Part shown: one piece after another, positions 7,390-16,052 of the stretch
How positions within the stretch are numbered: position 1 is the first letter of the stretch
How the letters are laid out: each line of letters starts with the position of its first letter
From: Schlegelella_A sp036496385
Lineage (GTDB): Bacteria > Pseudomonadota > Gammaproteobacteria > Burkholderiales > Burkholderiaceae_C
DNA: 36,332 nucleotides
Reading direction: 5' to 3'
NCBI GenBank assembly: GCA_036496385.1
Contig: DASXLD010000114.1
Coordinates: forward strand, 1-36,332
Notes under the pieces: model-generated
Seen by the model: only the letters and a program-made list of their open reading frames with translations
Told to the model about the DNA's origin: nothing
Databases searched by the model: none
Translations under genes and position numbers: made by a program

Positions 7390-8415
7390 CTACTTCGTGC
7401 TGAGCGCGTTGCTCACCAGGCGCGAGGTGATGTCGACGATCTGGATCATCCGGTTGTAGGCCATCCGCGTCGGCCCGATGACGCCGAGCGTGCCGACGAT
7501 CTGGCCATCGACCTCGTACGGCGCCGACACGACCGAGAGCTCCTCGTACGGCACCACCAGGCTCTCGCCGCCGATGAAGATGCGAACGCCTTCGGCGCGG
7601 CTCGAGACGTCGAGCAGGCGCATCAGCTGCGTTTTCTGCTCGAACAGGTCGAACAGCTTCCTCAGGCTGCCCATGTCGCTCGAGAAGTCCTGAATCGCGA
7701 GCAGATTGCGCTCGCCGGCGACGACGACCTGGTCGTGACTCTCGGCGATCGCATCGCTGCCGGCCTGCACGGCGGCGAGCATCAGCGCCGAGATCTCGCC
7801 GCGTAGCGCGTCGACTTCGCCCTTGAGCCGCTCGCGAACCTCCTCGAGCGTCAACCCGGCATAGTGCGCGGTCAGGAAGTTGCTCGCTTCCTGCAGCTGC
7901 GCCGCCGTGTAGTCGTGCCTGGTGAAGATGACGCGGTTCTGCACGTCGCCATCGGGCGCGACCAGGATCAGCAGCACGCGCCGCTCGGAGAGGCGCATGA
8001 ACTCGATGTGGTGAAAGACGCTCGGCTTCTTCGGCACCGTGATCACGCCGACGAAGCTCGACAGGCTCGACAGCAGCTGCGCCGCATTGGCGATTACGCG
8101 CTGCGGCTGGTCGGCGTGCAGCTGCGCCTCGATCGGCTCGCCCGTGCCGTGCTTGGCGACGTCGCCCGGCTGTGCCGTCAGCATGGTGTCGACGAAGAGA
8201 CGATAGCCGCGCGCGGTCGGGATCCGGCCGGCGCTCGTGTGCGGGCTCGAGATCAGGCCGAGCTCCTCGAGGTCGGCCATGACGTTTCGGATCGTCGCCG
8301 GCGACAGCTCGAGGCCGCTCGCGCGCGAGAGCGTGCGCGAGCCGACCGGCTGACCATCGGCGATGTAGCGCTCGACGAGCGTCTTCAGGAGGGTCTTGGC
8401 GCGTTCGTCCAGCAT
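7390..8415 (-). CDS. hrcA: Heat-inducible transcription repressor HrcA
   Basis: 341 residues, the usual HrcA length. It represses heat-shock operons such as dnaK and groE by binding CIRCE and is folded with help from GroEL. The N-terminal winged helix reads MLDERAKTLLKTLVERYI, then PVGSRTLSR and SPATIRNVMADLEELGLI (about 1-60), then PHTSAGRIPTARGYR. A GAF-like central domain and an insert follow, ending in GTLGVIGPTRMAYNRMI. The start at 8415 gives the canonical N-terminus; the frame stays open far upstream, but only as an antisense shadow of nadK. The gene is divergent from nadK, as in many betaproteobacteria. I found no CIRCE inverted repeat in the 69-bp divergent region, so autoregulation through CIRCE is not indicated here. 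Confidence 0.95.
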   Translation of the reverse strand: MLDERAKTLLKTLVERYIADGQPVGSRTLSRASGLELSPATIRNVMADLEELGLISSPHTSAGRIPTARGYRLFVDTMLTAQPGDVAKHGTGEPIEAQLHADQPQRVIANAAQLLSSLSSFVGVITVPKKPSVFHHIEFMRLSERRVLLILVAPDGDVQNRVIFTRHDYTAAQLQEASNFLTAHYAGLTLEEVRERLKGEVDALRGEISALMLAAVQAGSDAIAESHDQVVVAGERNLLAIQDFSSDMGSLRKLFDLFEQKTQLMRLLDVSSRAEGVRIFIGGESLVVPYEELSVVSAPYEVDGQIVGTLGVIGPTRMAYNRMIQIVDITSRLVSNALSTK

Positions 8416-8484
8416 CGATTCGGCACCCTTCGCACACCCGATTCTGCCTCTGTCTGCAGAGGGTGCTGTGGTGTAATCCCACGA

Positions 8485-9360
8485 ATGGCGACCCGCTTTC
8501 GGCACGCTGCGCTCGTCGGCAAGTTCGACGCCGAAGGGATCCGCGAAGAGCTGGAATCGGTGGCCGCATTCCTGGTCGCCAACGGCCTCGCGGTGACGCT
8601 CGAGGAAGACACGGCTGCCAAGACCGGGATCGATCGCTACCCGCGGCTTGCCGCCGACGCGCTCGGTGGCGCATGCGACATCGCGGTCGTCGTCGGCGGC
8701 GACGGCACGATGCTCGGCATCGCCCGCCAGCTCGCCCGCCACGACACGCCGCTGGTCGGCATCAACCAGGGCCGGCTCGGCTTCATCACCGACGTCGCGC
8801 TGGGCGACTTCCAGCTTGCGCTCGCCGCCATCCTTGCCGGCGACTACGGCGAGGAGAAGCGGACGATGCTCGAGGGCGGCGTCGAGCGCGACGGCAAGAC
8901 GATCTTCAGCAGCATCGCGCTCAACGACGTCATCGTCAGCCGCGGCGCGACGGCGGGGATGGTCGAGCTGCGGATCGAGATCGACGGCGAGTTCGTCGCC
9001 CAGTTGCGCGCCGACGGCTTGATCGTCACCTCGCCCACCGGCTCGACCGCCTACGCCCTTTCTGCCGGTGGGCCGATCCTGCACCCGGGCATCGCGGCGT
9101 GGGCGCTGGTGCCGATCGCGCCGCACGATCTGTCGAACCGGCCGATCGTCGTCCCCGACAGCGGCGAGGTCCAGGTCGAGATCGTCGCCGGCCGCGACGC
9201 CAGCGTGAACTTCGACATGCAGTCGCTGACCAGCCTCGCGCACGGCGACCGCATCTGTGTGCGCCGCTCGGCCGACCGCGTACGCTTCCTCCATCCGCGC
9301 GGCTGGAGCTACTTCGCGACGCTGCGCGGCAAGCTGCACTGGGCGTCCGGATCGGCCTGA
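8485..9360 (+). CDS. nadK: NAD kinase
   Basis: 291 residues, standard for the bacterial enzyme, which phosphorylates NAD+ to NADP+ using ATP or polyphosphate. The conserved GGDGTML motif is at 71-77 (VVVGGDGTMLG), and the second NAD-binding block LIVTSPTGSTAYALSAGGPI lies near residues 180-199. GRLGFITD and the C-terminal VVPDSGEVQVEI region are also typical. The start ATG lies 69 bp from divergent hrcA. The recN start follows the stop by 17 bp, so nadK and recN are probably one transcript. A weak TGTAAT at 8472-8477 is too close to the ATG to be a convincing promoter. Confidence 0.96.
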   Translation: MATRFRHAALVGKFDAEGIREELESVAAFLVANGLAVTLEEDTAAKTGIDRYPRLAADALGGACDIAVVVGGDGTMLGIARQLARHDTPLVGINQGRLGFITDVALGDFQLALAAILAGDYGEEKRTMLEGGVERDGKTIFSSIALNDVIVSRGATAGMVELRIEIDGEFVAQLRADGLIVTSPTGSTAYALSAGGPILHPGIAAWALVPIAPHDLSNRPIVVPDSGEVQVEIVAGRDASVNFDMQSLTSLAHGDRICVRRSADRVRFLHPRGWSYFATLRGKLHWASGSA

Positions 9361-9377
9361 CTTCGCGAACACCAGTC

Positions 9378-11096
9378 ATGCTGCACCGTCTCGCGATCCG
9401 CGATTTCGTGATCGTCGACGCGCTCGAGATCGAGTTCGCGCCGGGCTTCGGCGTGCTGAGCGGCGAGACCGGCGCCGGCAAGTCGATCCTCGTCGATGCG
9501 CTGCAGCTCGCCCTCGGCGGCCGCGGCGATGCCGGTGTCGTCCGCGAGGGTCGCGCGCGTGCCGAGATCAGCGCCGAGTTCGACGTCCCGCCGCCGCTCG
9601 CCGCCTGGCTCGCCGACGCCGGCTTCGACGCCGACGCCGGCGACGCCGGTCGCATGCTGGTCCGGCGGACGATCGACGCGCAGGGCAAGAGCCGGGCGTG
9701 GATCAACGGCGGCAACGCGACCATCGCGCAGCTGCGCGACGCCGCCGAGCACCTGGTCGAGATCCACGGCCAGCACGCCTGGCAAGGGTTGACGCGAGCG
9801 CCCGCGGTGCGCGCGCTGCTCGACGATTTCGCGGCGCTCGACACCCGGCCGCTGGCGGCGCGCTGGTCGGCGTGGCGCAACGCCGCGCAAACGCTGGCGG
9901 CGGCGCGCGCGCAGCAAGGCGATCTCGAACGCGAGCGCGAGCGGCTCGCCTGGCAGATCGGCGAGGTCGCCAAGCTCGCTCCCGGCAGCGACGAATGGAC
10001 CGAGCTCGACGCCGAGCACACGCGGCTCGCGCACGGCCAGTCGCTGATCGACGCCGCGCGCACTGCGATCGACGCGATCTCGGAAGCCGAGGCCAGCGCC
10101 GACGCGCTCGTCGGCCGCGCCGTCGACGCCCTGCAATCGGTCGCCGAGTTCGACCCCCGGCTCCAGGATCCGCTCGCTGCGTTGCAGGGCGCGCAGGCCG
10201 AGCTGCAGGACGCGGCGCACTCGCTCGCCGGCTATCTCGACCGCGTCGAGCTCGATCCCGGGCGCATGCGCGAGATCGACGAGCGGGTCTCGGCGTGGCT
10301 GACGCTGGCGCGTCGCCATCGCCGCCCGCCGGCCGAGCTGCCGGCGCTGCTCGCGCAATGGCAAGGCGAGCTGCGCACGCTCGACGCCGCCGCCGATCTC
10401 GACGCGCTCGAGCGCGCCGGGGCTGCAGCGCGCGCTGGCTACGACGCCGAGGCGCGCCGTGTCTCGGCGGCACGGCGCGCGGCGGCGCCGAAGTTCGCGG
10501 CGGCAGTGACGAAGACGATGCAGCTGCTCGGCATGTCCGGCGGTCGTTTTGCGGTCGATCTCGCCGCCACCGAGGCACCGCAGTCGTTCGGTGCCGAGAC
10601 GGTCGAATTCCTCGTCGCCGGGCACGCCGGGGCGACGCCGCGGCCGCTCGCCAAGGTTGCTTCGGGCGGCGAGCTCTCGCGCATCGCCCTTGCCGTCGCC
10701 GTCGTCGGCATCGAGCCCCAGCCCGGGCACGACGCGCCGGCAACGCTGATCTTCGACGAGGTCGACGCCGGCATCGGCGGCGCCATCGCCGAGACCGTCG
10801 GCCGCCTCATGAAGCAGCTCGGCAGCGGCCGCCAGGTGCTCGCCGTGACGCACTTGCCGCAGGTCGCGGCGTGCGCCGACCATCATTTCGTGGTCCGCAA
10901 GGAGTCGCGCGGCGGCACCGCCGCGAGCGCGGTCGAGCCGGTCGCCGGCGAAGCCCGCGTCGCCGAGATCGCGCGCATGCTCGGCGGCGAGAAGCTGTCG
11001 TCGACCAGTCTCGCGCACGCGCAGGAAATGCTCGACGCAAGCGCCGACGATCACGCTCCACCGAAGCGATCGAACGCGCGAAGGGCGGCATCGTGA
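9378..11096 (+). CDS. recN: DNA repair protein RecN
   Basis: 572 residues, an SMC-like ATPase acting in double-strand-break repair. Walker A is GETGAGKS (29-36) in LSGETGAGKSILVDAL. The ABC signature KVASGGELSRIALA is at about 425-438, and the Walker B/D-loop LIFDEVDAGIGG at about 457-468, followed by VLAVTHLPQVAACADHHFVV. The middle (about 160-370) is charged and helical, consistent with the coiled coil. The C-terminal tail after the conserved region is basic (PPKRSNARRAAS). Its TGA overlaps the GTG proposed for rapZ (GTGA 11093-11096). SOS control is known for recN in other bacteria, but I saw no LexA box in the short upstream gap; transcription probably comes with nadK. Confidence 0.96.
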   Translation: MLHRLAIRDFVIVDALEIEFAPGFGVLSGETGAGKSILVDALQLALGGRGDAGVVREGRARAEISAEFDVPPPLAAWLADAGFDADAGDAGRMLVRRTIDAQGKSRAWINGGNATIAQLRDAAEHLVEIHGQHAWQGLTRAPAVRALLDDFAALDTRPLAARWSAWRNAAQTLAAARAQQGDLERERERLAWQIGEVAKLAPGSDEWTELDAEHTRLAHGQSLIDAARTAIDAISEAEASADALVGRAVDALQSVAEFDPRLQDPLAALQGAQAELQDAAHSLAGYLDRVELDPGRMREIDERVSAWLTLARRHRRPPAELPALLAQWQGELRTLDAAADLDALERAGAAARAGYDAEARRVSAARRAAAPKFAAAVTKTMQLLGMSGGRFAVDLAATEAPQSFGAETVEFLVAGHAGATPRPLAKVASGGELSRIALAVAVVGIEPQPGHDAPATLIFDEVDAGIGGAIAETVGRLMKQLGSGRQVLAVTHLPQVAACADHHFVVRKESRGGTAASAVEPVAGEARVAEIARMLGGEKLSSTSLAHAQEMLDASADDHAPPKRSNARRAAS

Positions 11097-12118
11097 ACGA
11101 CCCCGATGGGGTCGGCCCCTCCCTCCCGGAGGGAGGGAAGCGAAGCGGGGAGGGAGCTGCCCCGGAAGCTCCCTTGCGGAGCAAGGGAGGGGAGCCAAGC
11201 GGGGAGGGGGCAGCCCGGTCGCACGCCGCGGCTGGCGAAACCAGCCGCGACGCGGGCAACGCCAACCGTGCCCCACGAGAAGTCGTTCTGGTCACCGGCA
11301 TTTCAGGGTCAGGAAAGTCGGTGGCGCTGCACGCGCTCGAAGATGCCGGCTTCTTCTGCGTCGACAACCTGCCGCCCGAGCTGCTGCGCGAGTTCCTCCG
11401 CCTCGAGACGCAGCGCCGCGACCGGCGCCTCGCGATCGCCGTCGACGTCCGCAGCGCCGGCTCGCTGCCGCACCTGCTGCCGGTGCTGGCGCAGCTGCGC
11501 GACGAAGGCATCGGCGTGCAATCGATCTTCCTCGACGCGACGACGGCGGCGCTGGTGCGGCGCTTCTCGGAGACGCGCCGGGCGCACCCGCTCGCCGACC
11601 GCGGCGACCTGGTCGAGGCGATCGAGCTCGAGCGCCAGCTGCTCGCCGGCCTGCGCGAGCTCTCGACCGTGATCGACACCAGCCAGTTGCGGCCGACCCA
11701 GCTGCGGGCCTGGATGCGCGAGCTCGTCGGCGCCAGAGGCAGCCGCCTGACGCTGGTCTTCGAGAGCTTCGCGTACAAGCACGGCGTCCCGCTCGATGCC
11801 GACTACGTGTTCGACATCCGCGTCCTGCCGAATCCGCACTACGTCCGCGAGCTGCGGCCGCTGAGCGGCCGCGACGATGCCGTCGCCGCCTACCTCGCGG
11901 CGCAGCCCGAGGTGCTCGACATGCTGGCGCAGGTCGAGGCGTTCCTGCGCCGCTGGCTGCCGGCATTCGAGGCCGACCAGCGCAGCTACCTGACGGTCGC
12001 CATCGGCTGCACCGGCGGCCAGCACCGCTCGGTCTGGTTCGCCGAGCGGCTCGCCGAAGCGTTCGCAAGCGACGGCGCAGCGCTCGTTCGCCATCGCGAG
12101 CTCGACGCGACCTCCTGA
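11093..12118 (+). CDS. rapZ: RNase adapter / nucleotide-binding protein RapZ, with repeat-derived N-terminal extension
   Basis: 341 residues from the GTG at 11093; RapZ is normally about 285. The P-loop GISGSGKS falls at 69-76 instead of around residue 10. The core is clear: GISGSGKSVALHALED, GFFCVDNLPPELL, then FESFAYKHGVPLDADYVFDIR and the C-terminal IGCTGGQHRSVWFAERLA. In enterobacteria RapZ guides RNase E to the GlmZ sRNA and so controls glucosamine-6-phosphate synthase; in betaproteobacteria its role is less defined. I found no other in-frame ATG, GTG or TTG between 11093 and the core, so the roughly 60-residue Gly/Glu/Pro-rich extension, coded by a palindromic repeat, is either translated or an unusual start codon is used. 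The GTGA overlap with recN suggests translational coupling. Confidence 0.9.
   Translation: MNDPDGVGPSLPEGGKRSGEGAAPEAPLRSKGGEPSGEGAARSHAAAGETSRDAGNANRAPREVVLVTGISGSGKSVALHALEDAGFFCVDNLPPELLREFLRLETQRRDRRLAIAVDVRSAGSLPHLLPVLAQLRDEGIGVQSIFLDATTAALVRRFSETRRAHPLADRGDLVEAIELERQLLAGLRELSTVIDTSQLRPTQLRAWMRELVGARGSRLTLVFESFAYKHGVPLDADYVFDIRVLPNPHYVRELRPLSGRDDAVAAYLAAQPEVLDMLAQVEAFLRRWLPAFEADQRSYLTVAIGCTGGQHRSVWFAERLAEAFASDGAALVRHRELDATS
11115..11217. repeat. Two-unit GC-rich interspersed palindromic repeat
   Basis: Two related units lie head to tail. Unit 1 (11117-11163) begins with CCCTCCCTCCC facing GGAGGGAGGG. Unit 2 (11167-11216) begins with a perfect 9-bp stem, CTCCCTTGC (11169-11177), loop GGA, GCAAGGGAG (11181-11189). 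Each is followed by a common tail of the type AAGCGGGGAGGG(A/G)GC with CCC. The layout resembles the interspersed palindromic elements of proteobacterial genomes. No other good copy was seen in this window, so the genome-wide family is inferred. Confidence 0.65.
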
Positions 12119-12135
12119 CTCGTGCCGTTGCGGCC

Positions 12136-12741
12136 ATGGGCGAGCTGCCGCTCTTCCCGCTCCGCACTGTCCTCTTCCCGGACGGCCTGCTCGAGTTGAA
12201 GATCTTCGAGGCGCGCTACCTCGACCTGATGGCGGGCTGCCTGCGCGAGCGCACGCCGTTCGGCGTCGTCGCGCTGCGCGCCGGCAGCGAAGCGCGCAGC
12301 AGCGGCGGCGACGCGGTGCAGCTGTACGAGGTCGGCACGCTCGCCGAGCTGATCGAGGTCGACAGCGCCGAGGCCGGCATCCTTCTCGTCCGCTGCCGTG
12401 GCGGCGAGCGCTTCAAGGTCGGCACGACGCGCCAGGAGCGCGACGGGCTGTGGCTCGCTACGGCGGCCGAACCGGTCGCGGCGGACCCTGTCGTCGCGCC
12501 GACCGCCGGCCACGCCGACATCGTCAAGACGCTTGCCGACACCATCGCCGGGCTCGCGGCGCAAGGATCGCGCCCCTTCCTCGAGCCGCGCCGATTCGAT
12601 TCCGCAGCCTGGGTCGCGAACCGCTGGTGCGAGATCCTGCCGATGCCGCTCGCGGTGCGGCAACGTCTGCTGACGCTCGTCGATCCGGTCGCGCGCCTCG
12701 ACGTCGTCGTCTCGCTGTTGCGGGCACGCGAAGCGCAGTGA
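12136..12741 (+). CDS. LON peptidase substrate-binding (N-terminal) domain protein
   Basis: 201 residues consisting only of the Lon N-terminal-like domain (PF02190 type). The typical opening is ELPLFPLRTVLFPDGLLELKIFEARYLDLM, with later FGVVALRAG and YEVGTLAELIEV. There is no AAA+ or protease domain, so it is not the Lon protease. These stand-alone proteins are common in betaproteobacteria; a role in protein quality control or ligand binding is suspected but not established. It begins 17 bp after rapZ and may share its transcript. It converges with mutY across a short hairpin-containing gap. Confidence 0.88.
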   Translation: MGELPLFPLRTVLFPDGLLELKIFEARYLDLMAGCLRERTPFGVVALRAGSEARSSGGDAVQLYEVGTLAELIEVDSAEAGILLVRCRGGERFKVGTTRQERDGLWLATAAEPVAADPVVAPTAGHADIVKTLADTIAGLAAQGSRPFLEPRRFDSAAWVANRWCEILPMPLAVRQRLLTLVDPVARLDVVVSLLRAREAQ

Positions 12742-12750
12742 GGCCGCGCG

Positions 12751-12774
12751 GGCCGCGGCGCGATCGCCGCGGTC
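12751..12774. terminator. Perfect GC hairpin between convergent genes
   Basis: CCGCGGCG (12753-12760), loop CGAT, CGCCGCGG (12765-12772) is a perfect 8-bp stem, extendable to 10 with one G-T pair. It sits between the convergent stops of the Lon-domain gene and mutY. There is no T run, so it may be a bidirectional, possibly Rho-assisted, end point. Confidence 0.5.
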
Positions 12775-12788
12775 GCGGCGCGCACCGC

Positions 12789-13895
12789 TCAGGCGTCGAC
12801 GGCGGCGATCGCCTGCAGACGCTTGCGCAGCGGCGCCGGCAGGCCGAGCGCAAGCGCGTCGTCAGGCACGAACCAGCGCCCGCGCGGCCAGCGAGCGAGC
12901 ATCGGCGCGAGCGCACGCGCCGGCGTTGGCGTCGGGAAGGTCCAGCGCACCGGCTGCAGATGCCAGTCGAAGTGGGTCAGGACATGGACGAACGACGGTC
13001 GCTGCACCCGGATGCCGGGCCACGCGGCGACGAGCACGTCGAGCTCGGCGAGCGAATCGAGCTCCGGCAGGCTCCAGAGGCCGGCCCAGACGCCGCTCGC
13101 GTCGCGCTCGACGAGGAAGATCTCGTCGCGATGACAGAGCTCGAGCCAGACGTTGTCGCGCCGGCCGCGGACGAGGCGGCGCGACTTCACTGGGAAGCGC
13201 TCCTGCGTTGCCGAGCGCGCCGCAGCGCACAGCGCCTGCACCGGGCAAAGCAGGCAGTGCGGGGCGCGCGCTCGGCAGAGCGTCGCCCCGACGTCCATCA
13301 ACCCCTGCGTGTAGGCCTCGATGTCGTCGGCAGGCAGGAGCGCGGTCGCCGCGCTCCAGAGCGCGCGTTCGCTGCGCGGATCGGCGAGATCGCGGTCGAA
13401 TGCAAGAACGCGCGCGAGGATGCGCCTGACGTTGCCATCGAGGATCGCCGCGCGCTCGCCGAAGCAGAACGCCGCGATCGCCGCCGCCGTCGAGCGGCCG
13501 ATGCCCGGGAGTAGCGCAAGCGCTTCGCTGGTGCGCGGGAACGCGCCGCCATGTTCGGCGACGACGCGCTGCGCGCAGCGATGGAGGTTGCGCGCCCGGC
13601 CGTAGTAACCGAGCCCGCTCCACGCCGCCAGCACGTCGCCCGGCGCAGCGGCGGCGAGCACGCGGATGTCGGGGAAGCGCTCGACGAAGCGGGTGTAGTG
13701 GCCGAGCACCGTCTTCACCTGCGTCTGCTGCAGCATGACCTCGGACAGCCACACCCGATACGGGTCGCGCGTGCGTTGCCACGGCAGGTCGTGGCGGCCG
13801 TGTTGCTTCTGCCAGGCGACGATGCGCCCGGCGAAGCCGACTGGAAGATCGGACGGATCGCTCGCTTCGCGATCCGGGCGGCGAGCGTCGCTCAA
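12789..13895 (-). CDS. mutY: A/G-specific adenine glycosylase MutY
   Basis: 368 residues from a TTG at 13895 that overlaps the upstream stop (TTGA); no ATG or GTG lies before the conserved region. It removes adenine mispaired with 8-oxoguanine. Seen features: catalytic E52 in SEVMLQQTQV, the helix-hairpin-helix LLPGIGRSTAAAI (128-140), catalytic D153 in ILDGNVRRI, and the [4Fe-4S] ligands C207, C214, C217 and C223 (CX6CX2CX5C). A NUDIX-like C-terminal domain carries FVHVLTHFDWHL, which senses 8-oxoG. With mutM about 2.2 kb upstream on the same strand, two of the three GO-system enzymes are clustered. The weak start and 4-bp overlap suggest expression depends on the dynamin-like gene upstream. 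Confidence 0.95.
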   Translation of the reverse strand: MSDARRPDREASDPSDLPVGFAGRIVAWQKQHGRHDLPWQRTRDPYRVWLSEVMLQQTQVKTVLGHYTRFVERFPDIRVLAAAAPGDVLAAWSGLGYYGRARNLHRCAQRVVAEHGGAFPRTSEALALLPGIGRSTAAAIAAFCFGERAAILDGNVRRILARVLAFDRDLADPRSERALWSAATALLPADDIEAYTQGLMDVGATLCRARAPHCLLCPVQALCAAARSATQERFPVKSRRLVRGRRDNVWLELCHRDEIFLVERDASGVWAGLWSLPELDSLAELDVLVAAWPGIRVQRPSFVHVLTHFDWHLQPVRWTFPTPTPARALAPMLARWPRGRWFVPDDALALGLPAPLRKRLQAIAAVDA

Positions 13896-15901
13896 GCCTG
13901 ACGCTGCGCCATCTCTTCGACCGGCATCGCGTCGTTGAACAGCGGCAGGTCGACGTCGACGAGCGCAGCGTCGGTCGCGAGCGGCGCCGCGAACGCGTGC
14001 TCGCGCAAGGCCTCGGCGAGATCGCCGACCCTGGCCTGGAACTCCTGCAGGCGCCCGTCGTGGGCGTCGATCTCGGCGATCCGGTTCTCGAGCTCGCCGG
14101 CCGCGCCCTGCACCTTCTCGAGCGTCTCGGTGCGCCGCTTGAACGCCTTCCTGCGCTCTCGCAGCTGGCCGTCGACTTGCGCCGAGACCGCCTTGTTCCA
14201 GAGCTCGAGCTCGCTGCTCGCGTTTTCGAACACGACCCGCAGCTTCGAGACGAGCATGCGCCGGAACTGCTCCATGAACTTCGGCTGCGCGAGGCGCAGC
14301 GCCAGCGTCAGGCCGAGGTACTGGACATAGTTGTTCTCGATCAGCTGCAGCTCGCTCGCGAAGCGCTCGAAGTCGAGCGGCTTGCCGACGATGAGGCTGA
14401 AGCCGAACTCGGCGTTGAGGCGCGCGAACGACGCGCCGAGCATCTCGCGGATCTCGGCGTTGCGGCGCTGGCCGGCGGCAAGGAGCGCCCGCAGCCGCTC
14501 GCAGAGGGCAATGAAGGCCTTGCGGGCGCCGAGGTGCATGAACCCCGAACCCATCGCCGCCTGCATCTCGGCGACTTCGTCGCGCAGTCGGTCGGACGAG
14601 AGGTCGACGAGAACGTCCTTCAGCATCCTCGCGTGCACCGAGCGCATCGCCTGCAACAGCGTCGTGCACTGCTCGAACTCCGCCGTCTCGGCCTCGACGC
14701 GCTTGAGCATCAGGCGGACTTTGGAGCTGTTCTTGCCGCGCAGGCCGCGCAGCTCGAGCGTCTGCTCGGCGAGCTGCCGACGCTGGTCGCCGAGTTGGCG
14801 AACGACGTGGTTCTCGATCCGCTGCGCGCCCTCCTGGACGACCTGCTCGAGCACCTGGCGCCGCTGCGGCAGCAGCTGCGCGCCGAGCGCCGCCTCGAGG
14901 ATCGGCAGCCGGCTTTCGTTGAGCGACATGTCGTCGCCGCCGACGCGAGCCGCGAGCGCCTGCCGGGCCGAGAGCGGGAAGACACGCTGAATGGCGACGC
15001 CGAGCGTGCGCGCGGTTTCGCGCTGCTGCTGCGCGATCTGCGCCTCGACTTCCTCGAGCGTCGCCAGTGGGTCGTCGAGGGCATCGATCTTGTTGAGGAC
15101 GACGAACCGCGTCGGCGCGTGCGCGCCGAGATGATCCCGCCAGATCGCGAGATCGGACTTGGTGACGCCGGTGTCGGCGCCGAGGATGAAGACGGTCGCG
15201 TGCGCGCTCGGCAGCAGGCTCAGCGTCAGCTCGGGCTCGGCGCCGATCGCGTTCAGGCCCGGCGTGTCGAGCACGACCAGGCCCTGCTTGAGCAGCGGAT
15301 GCGGATAGTTGATCAGCGCATGCCGCCACGCCGGCACCTCGACCTTGCCGGCATCGTCCTTGGGCGGATTGTCGTCGGGCTCATCGTCGTCCCAGAAGCC
15401 GAGCGCGCGCGCCTGCTCCTCGCTCACCCACTCGGTGCGCGTGACTTCGAGCAGCGACTGCGCGAGCTGGTCGGGATCGTTGACGTCGAGCTCGAGGCGA
15501 CGCCACGCGCGCGGCTGCGAACGCATCTCGCCGAGCGAGAGGCCTTCGAGACGAGTCTCGATCGGCAACAGCAGGAGCGACGCCGGTTCGTCGCCGCGCC
15601 AGCCGAGCTCGACCGGGCACATCGTGGTCCGCCCCGGAGTCGCGGGCAGGATGCGCCGGCCGGTGTCGGCGAAGAAGATGGCGTTGATCAGCTCCGACTT
15701 GCCGCGCGAGAACTCGGCGACGAAAGCAACGACGAGCTTCTCGTTGCCGAGACGCTCGCGCAGCGCGCCGACCTGCTCGGCCGCCTCGCCCTGGGCAAGG
15801 TCGTGCTCGGCGAGGAAGCGCGCCAAGCCCTCGAGGCGCTCGCCGAGGGCAGCGCGCCAGCCCCCGAGGGCGTCGAGACTGGTGGCGAAGGAAGGCGTCA
15901 T
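13892..15901 (-). CDS. Dynamin-family GTPase
   Basis: 669 residues. The GTPase motifs are in order: G1 EFSRGKSE (63-70), G2 threonines in PGRTTMCP (89-96), G3 DTPG (212-215) and G4 NKID (270-273). After about residue 330 the protein is long, helical and charged (coiled-coil-like), as in bacterial dynamin-like proteins that remodel or protect membranes. An acidic insert (DDDEPDDNPPKDD, about 171-183) sits inside the GTPase domain. There is no obvious transmembrane segment. It overlaps mutY by 4 bp. This is a striking partner for DNA repair genes, although genomic pairing does not prove a shared function. Confidence 0.87.
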   Translation of the reverse strand: MTPSFATSLDALGGWRAALGERLEGLARFLAEHDLAQGEAAEQVGALRERLGNEKLVVAFVAEFSRGKSELINAIFFADTGRRILPATPGRTTMCPVELGWRGDEPASLLLLPIETRLEGLSLGEMRSQPRAWRRLELDVNDPDQLAQSLLEVTRTEWVSEEQARALGFWDDDEPDDNPPKDDAGKVEVPAWRHALINYPHPLLKQGLVVLDTPGLNAIGAEPELTLSLLPSAHATVFILGADTGVTKSDLAIWRDHLGAHAPTRFVVLNKIDALDDPLATLEEVEAQIAQQQRETARTLGVAIQRVFPLSARQALAARVGGDDMSLNESRLPILEAALGAQLLPQRRQVLEQVVQEGAQRIENHVVRQLGDQRRQLAEQTLELRGLRGKNSSKVRLMLKRVEAETAEFEQCTTLLQAMRSVHARMLKDVLVDLSSDRLRDEVAEMQAAMGSGFMHLGARKAFIALCERLRALLAAGQRRNAEIREMLGASFARLNAEFGFSLIVGKPLDFERFASELQLIENNYVQYLGLTLALRLAQPKFMEQFRRMLVSKLRVVFENASSELELWNKAVSAQVDGQLRERRKAFKRRTETLEKVQGAAGELENRIAEIDAHDGRLQEFQARVGDLAEALREHAFAAPLATDAALVDVDLPLFNDAMPVEEMAQRQA

Positions 15902-16052
15902 CGCACGGCGCAGGGCTTCGGGTCATGGTAGCGCACGAGTTCACGATCGAGCCGTGACCAAACGCTTCCTCGACGACCGCCTGCGGCCCTTTCGCACACC
16001 GCCCATCGGGCAGAAGGGTGGCTCGCCGGCGCCGCCGACGCGCGGCCGGTGC

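Noticed and set aside
8416..8484. CIRCE operator between hrcA and nadK
   Set aside because: No TTAGCACTC-N9-GAGTGCTAA-like repeat is present; only a short CCTCT/AGAGG stem is seen.
7390..9372. 660-residue version of HrcA
   Set aside because: The first 319 residues are antisense to nadK; the family N-terminus begins at the ATG at 8415.
13997..15931. Long plus-strand frame opposite the dynamin-like gene
   Set aside because: No domain motifs and biased composition; the minus-strand frame has all four GTPase motifs.
15902..16052. Possible small gene or second copy of the palindromic repeat between mutM and the dynamin gene
   Set aside because: A few bases (CCCATCGGGCAGAAGGGTGG) look vaguely like the rapZ repeat, but stems do not match and no frame has support.
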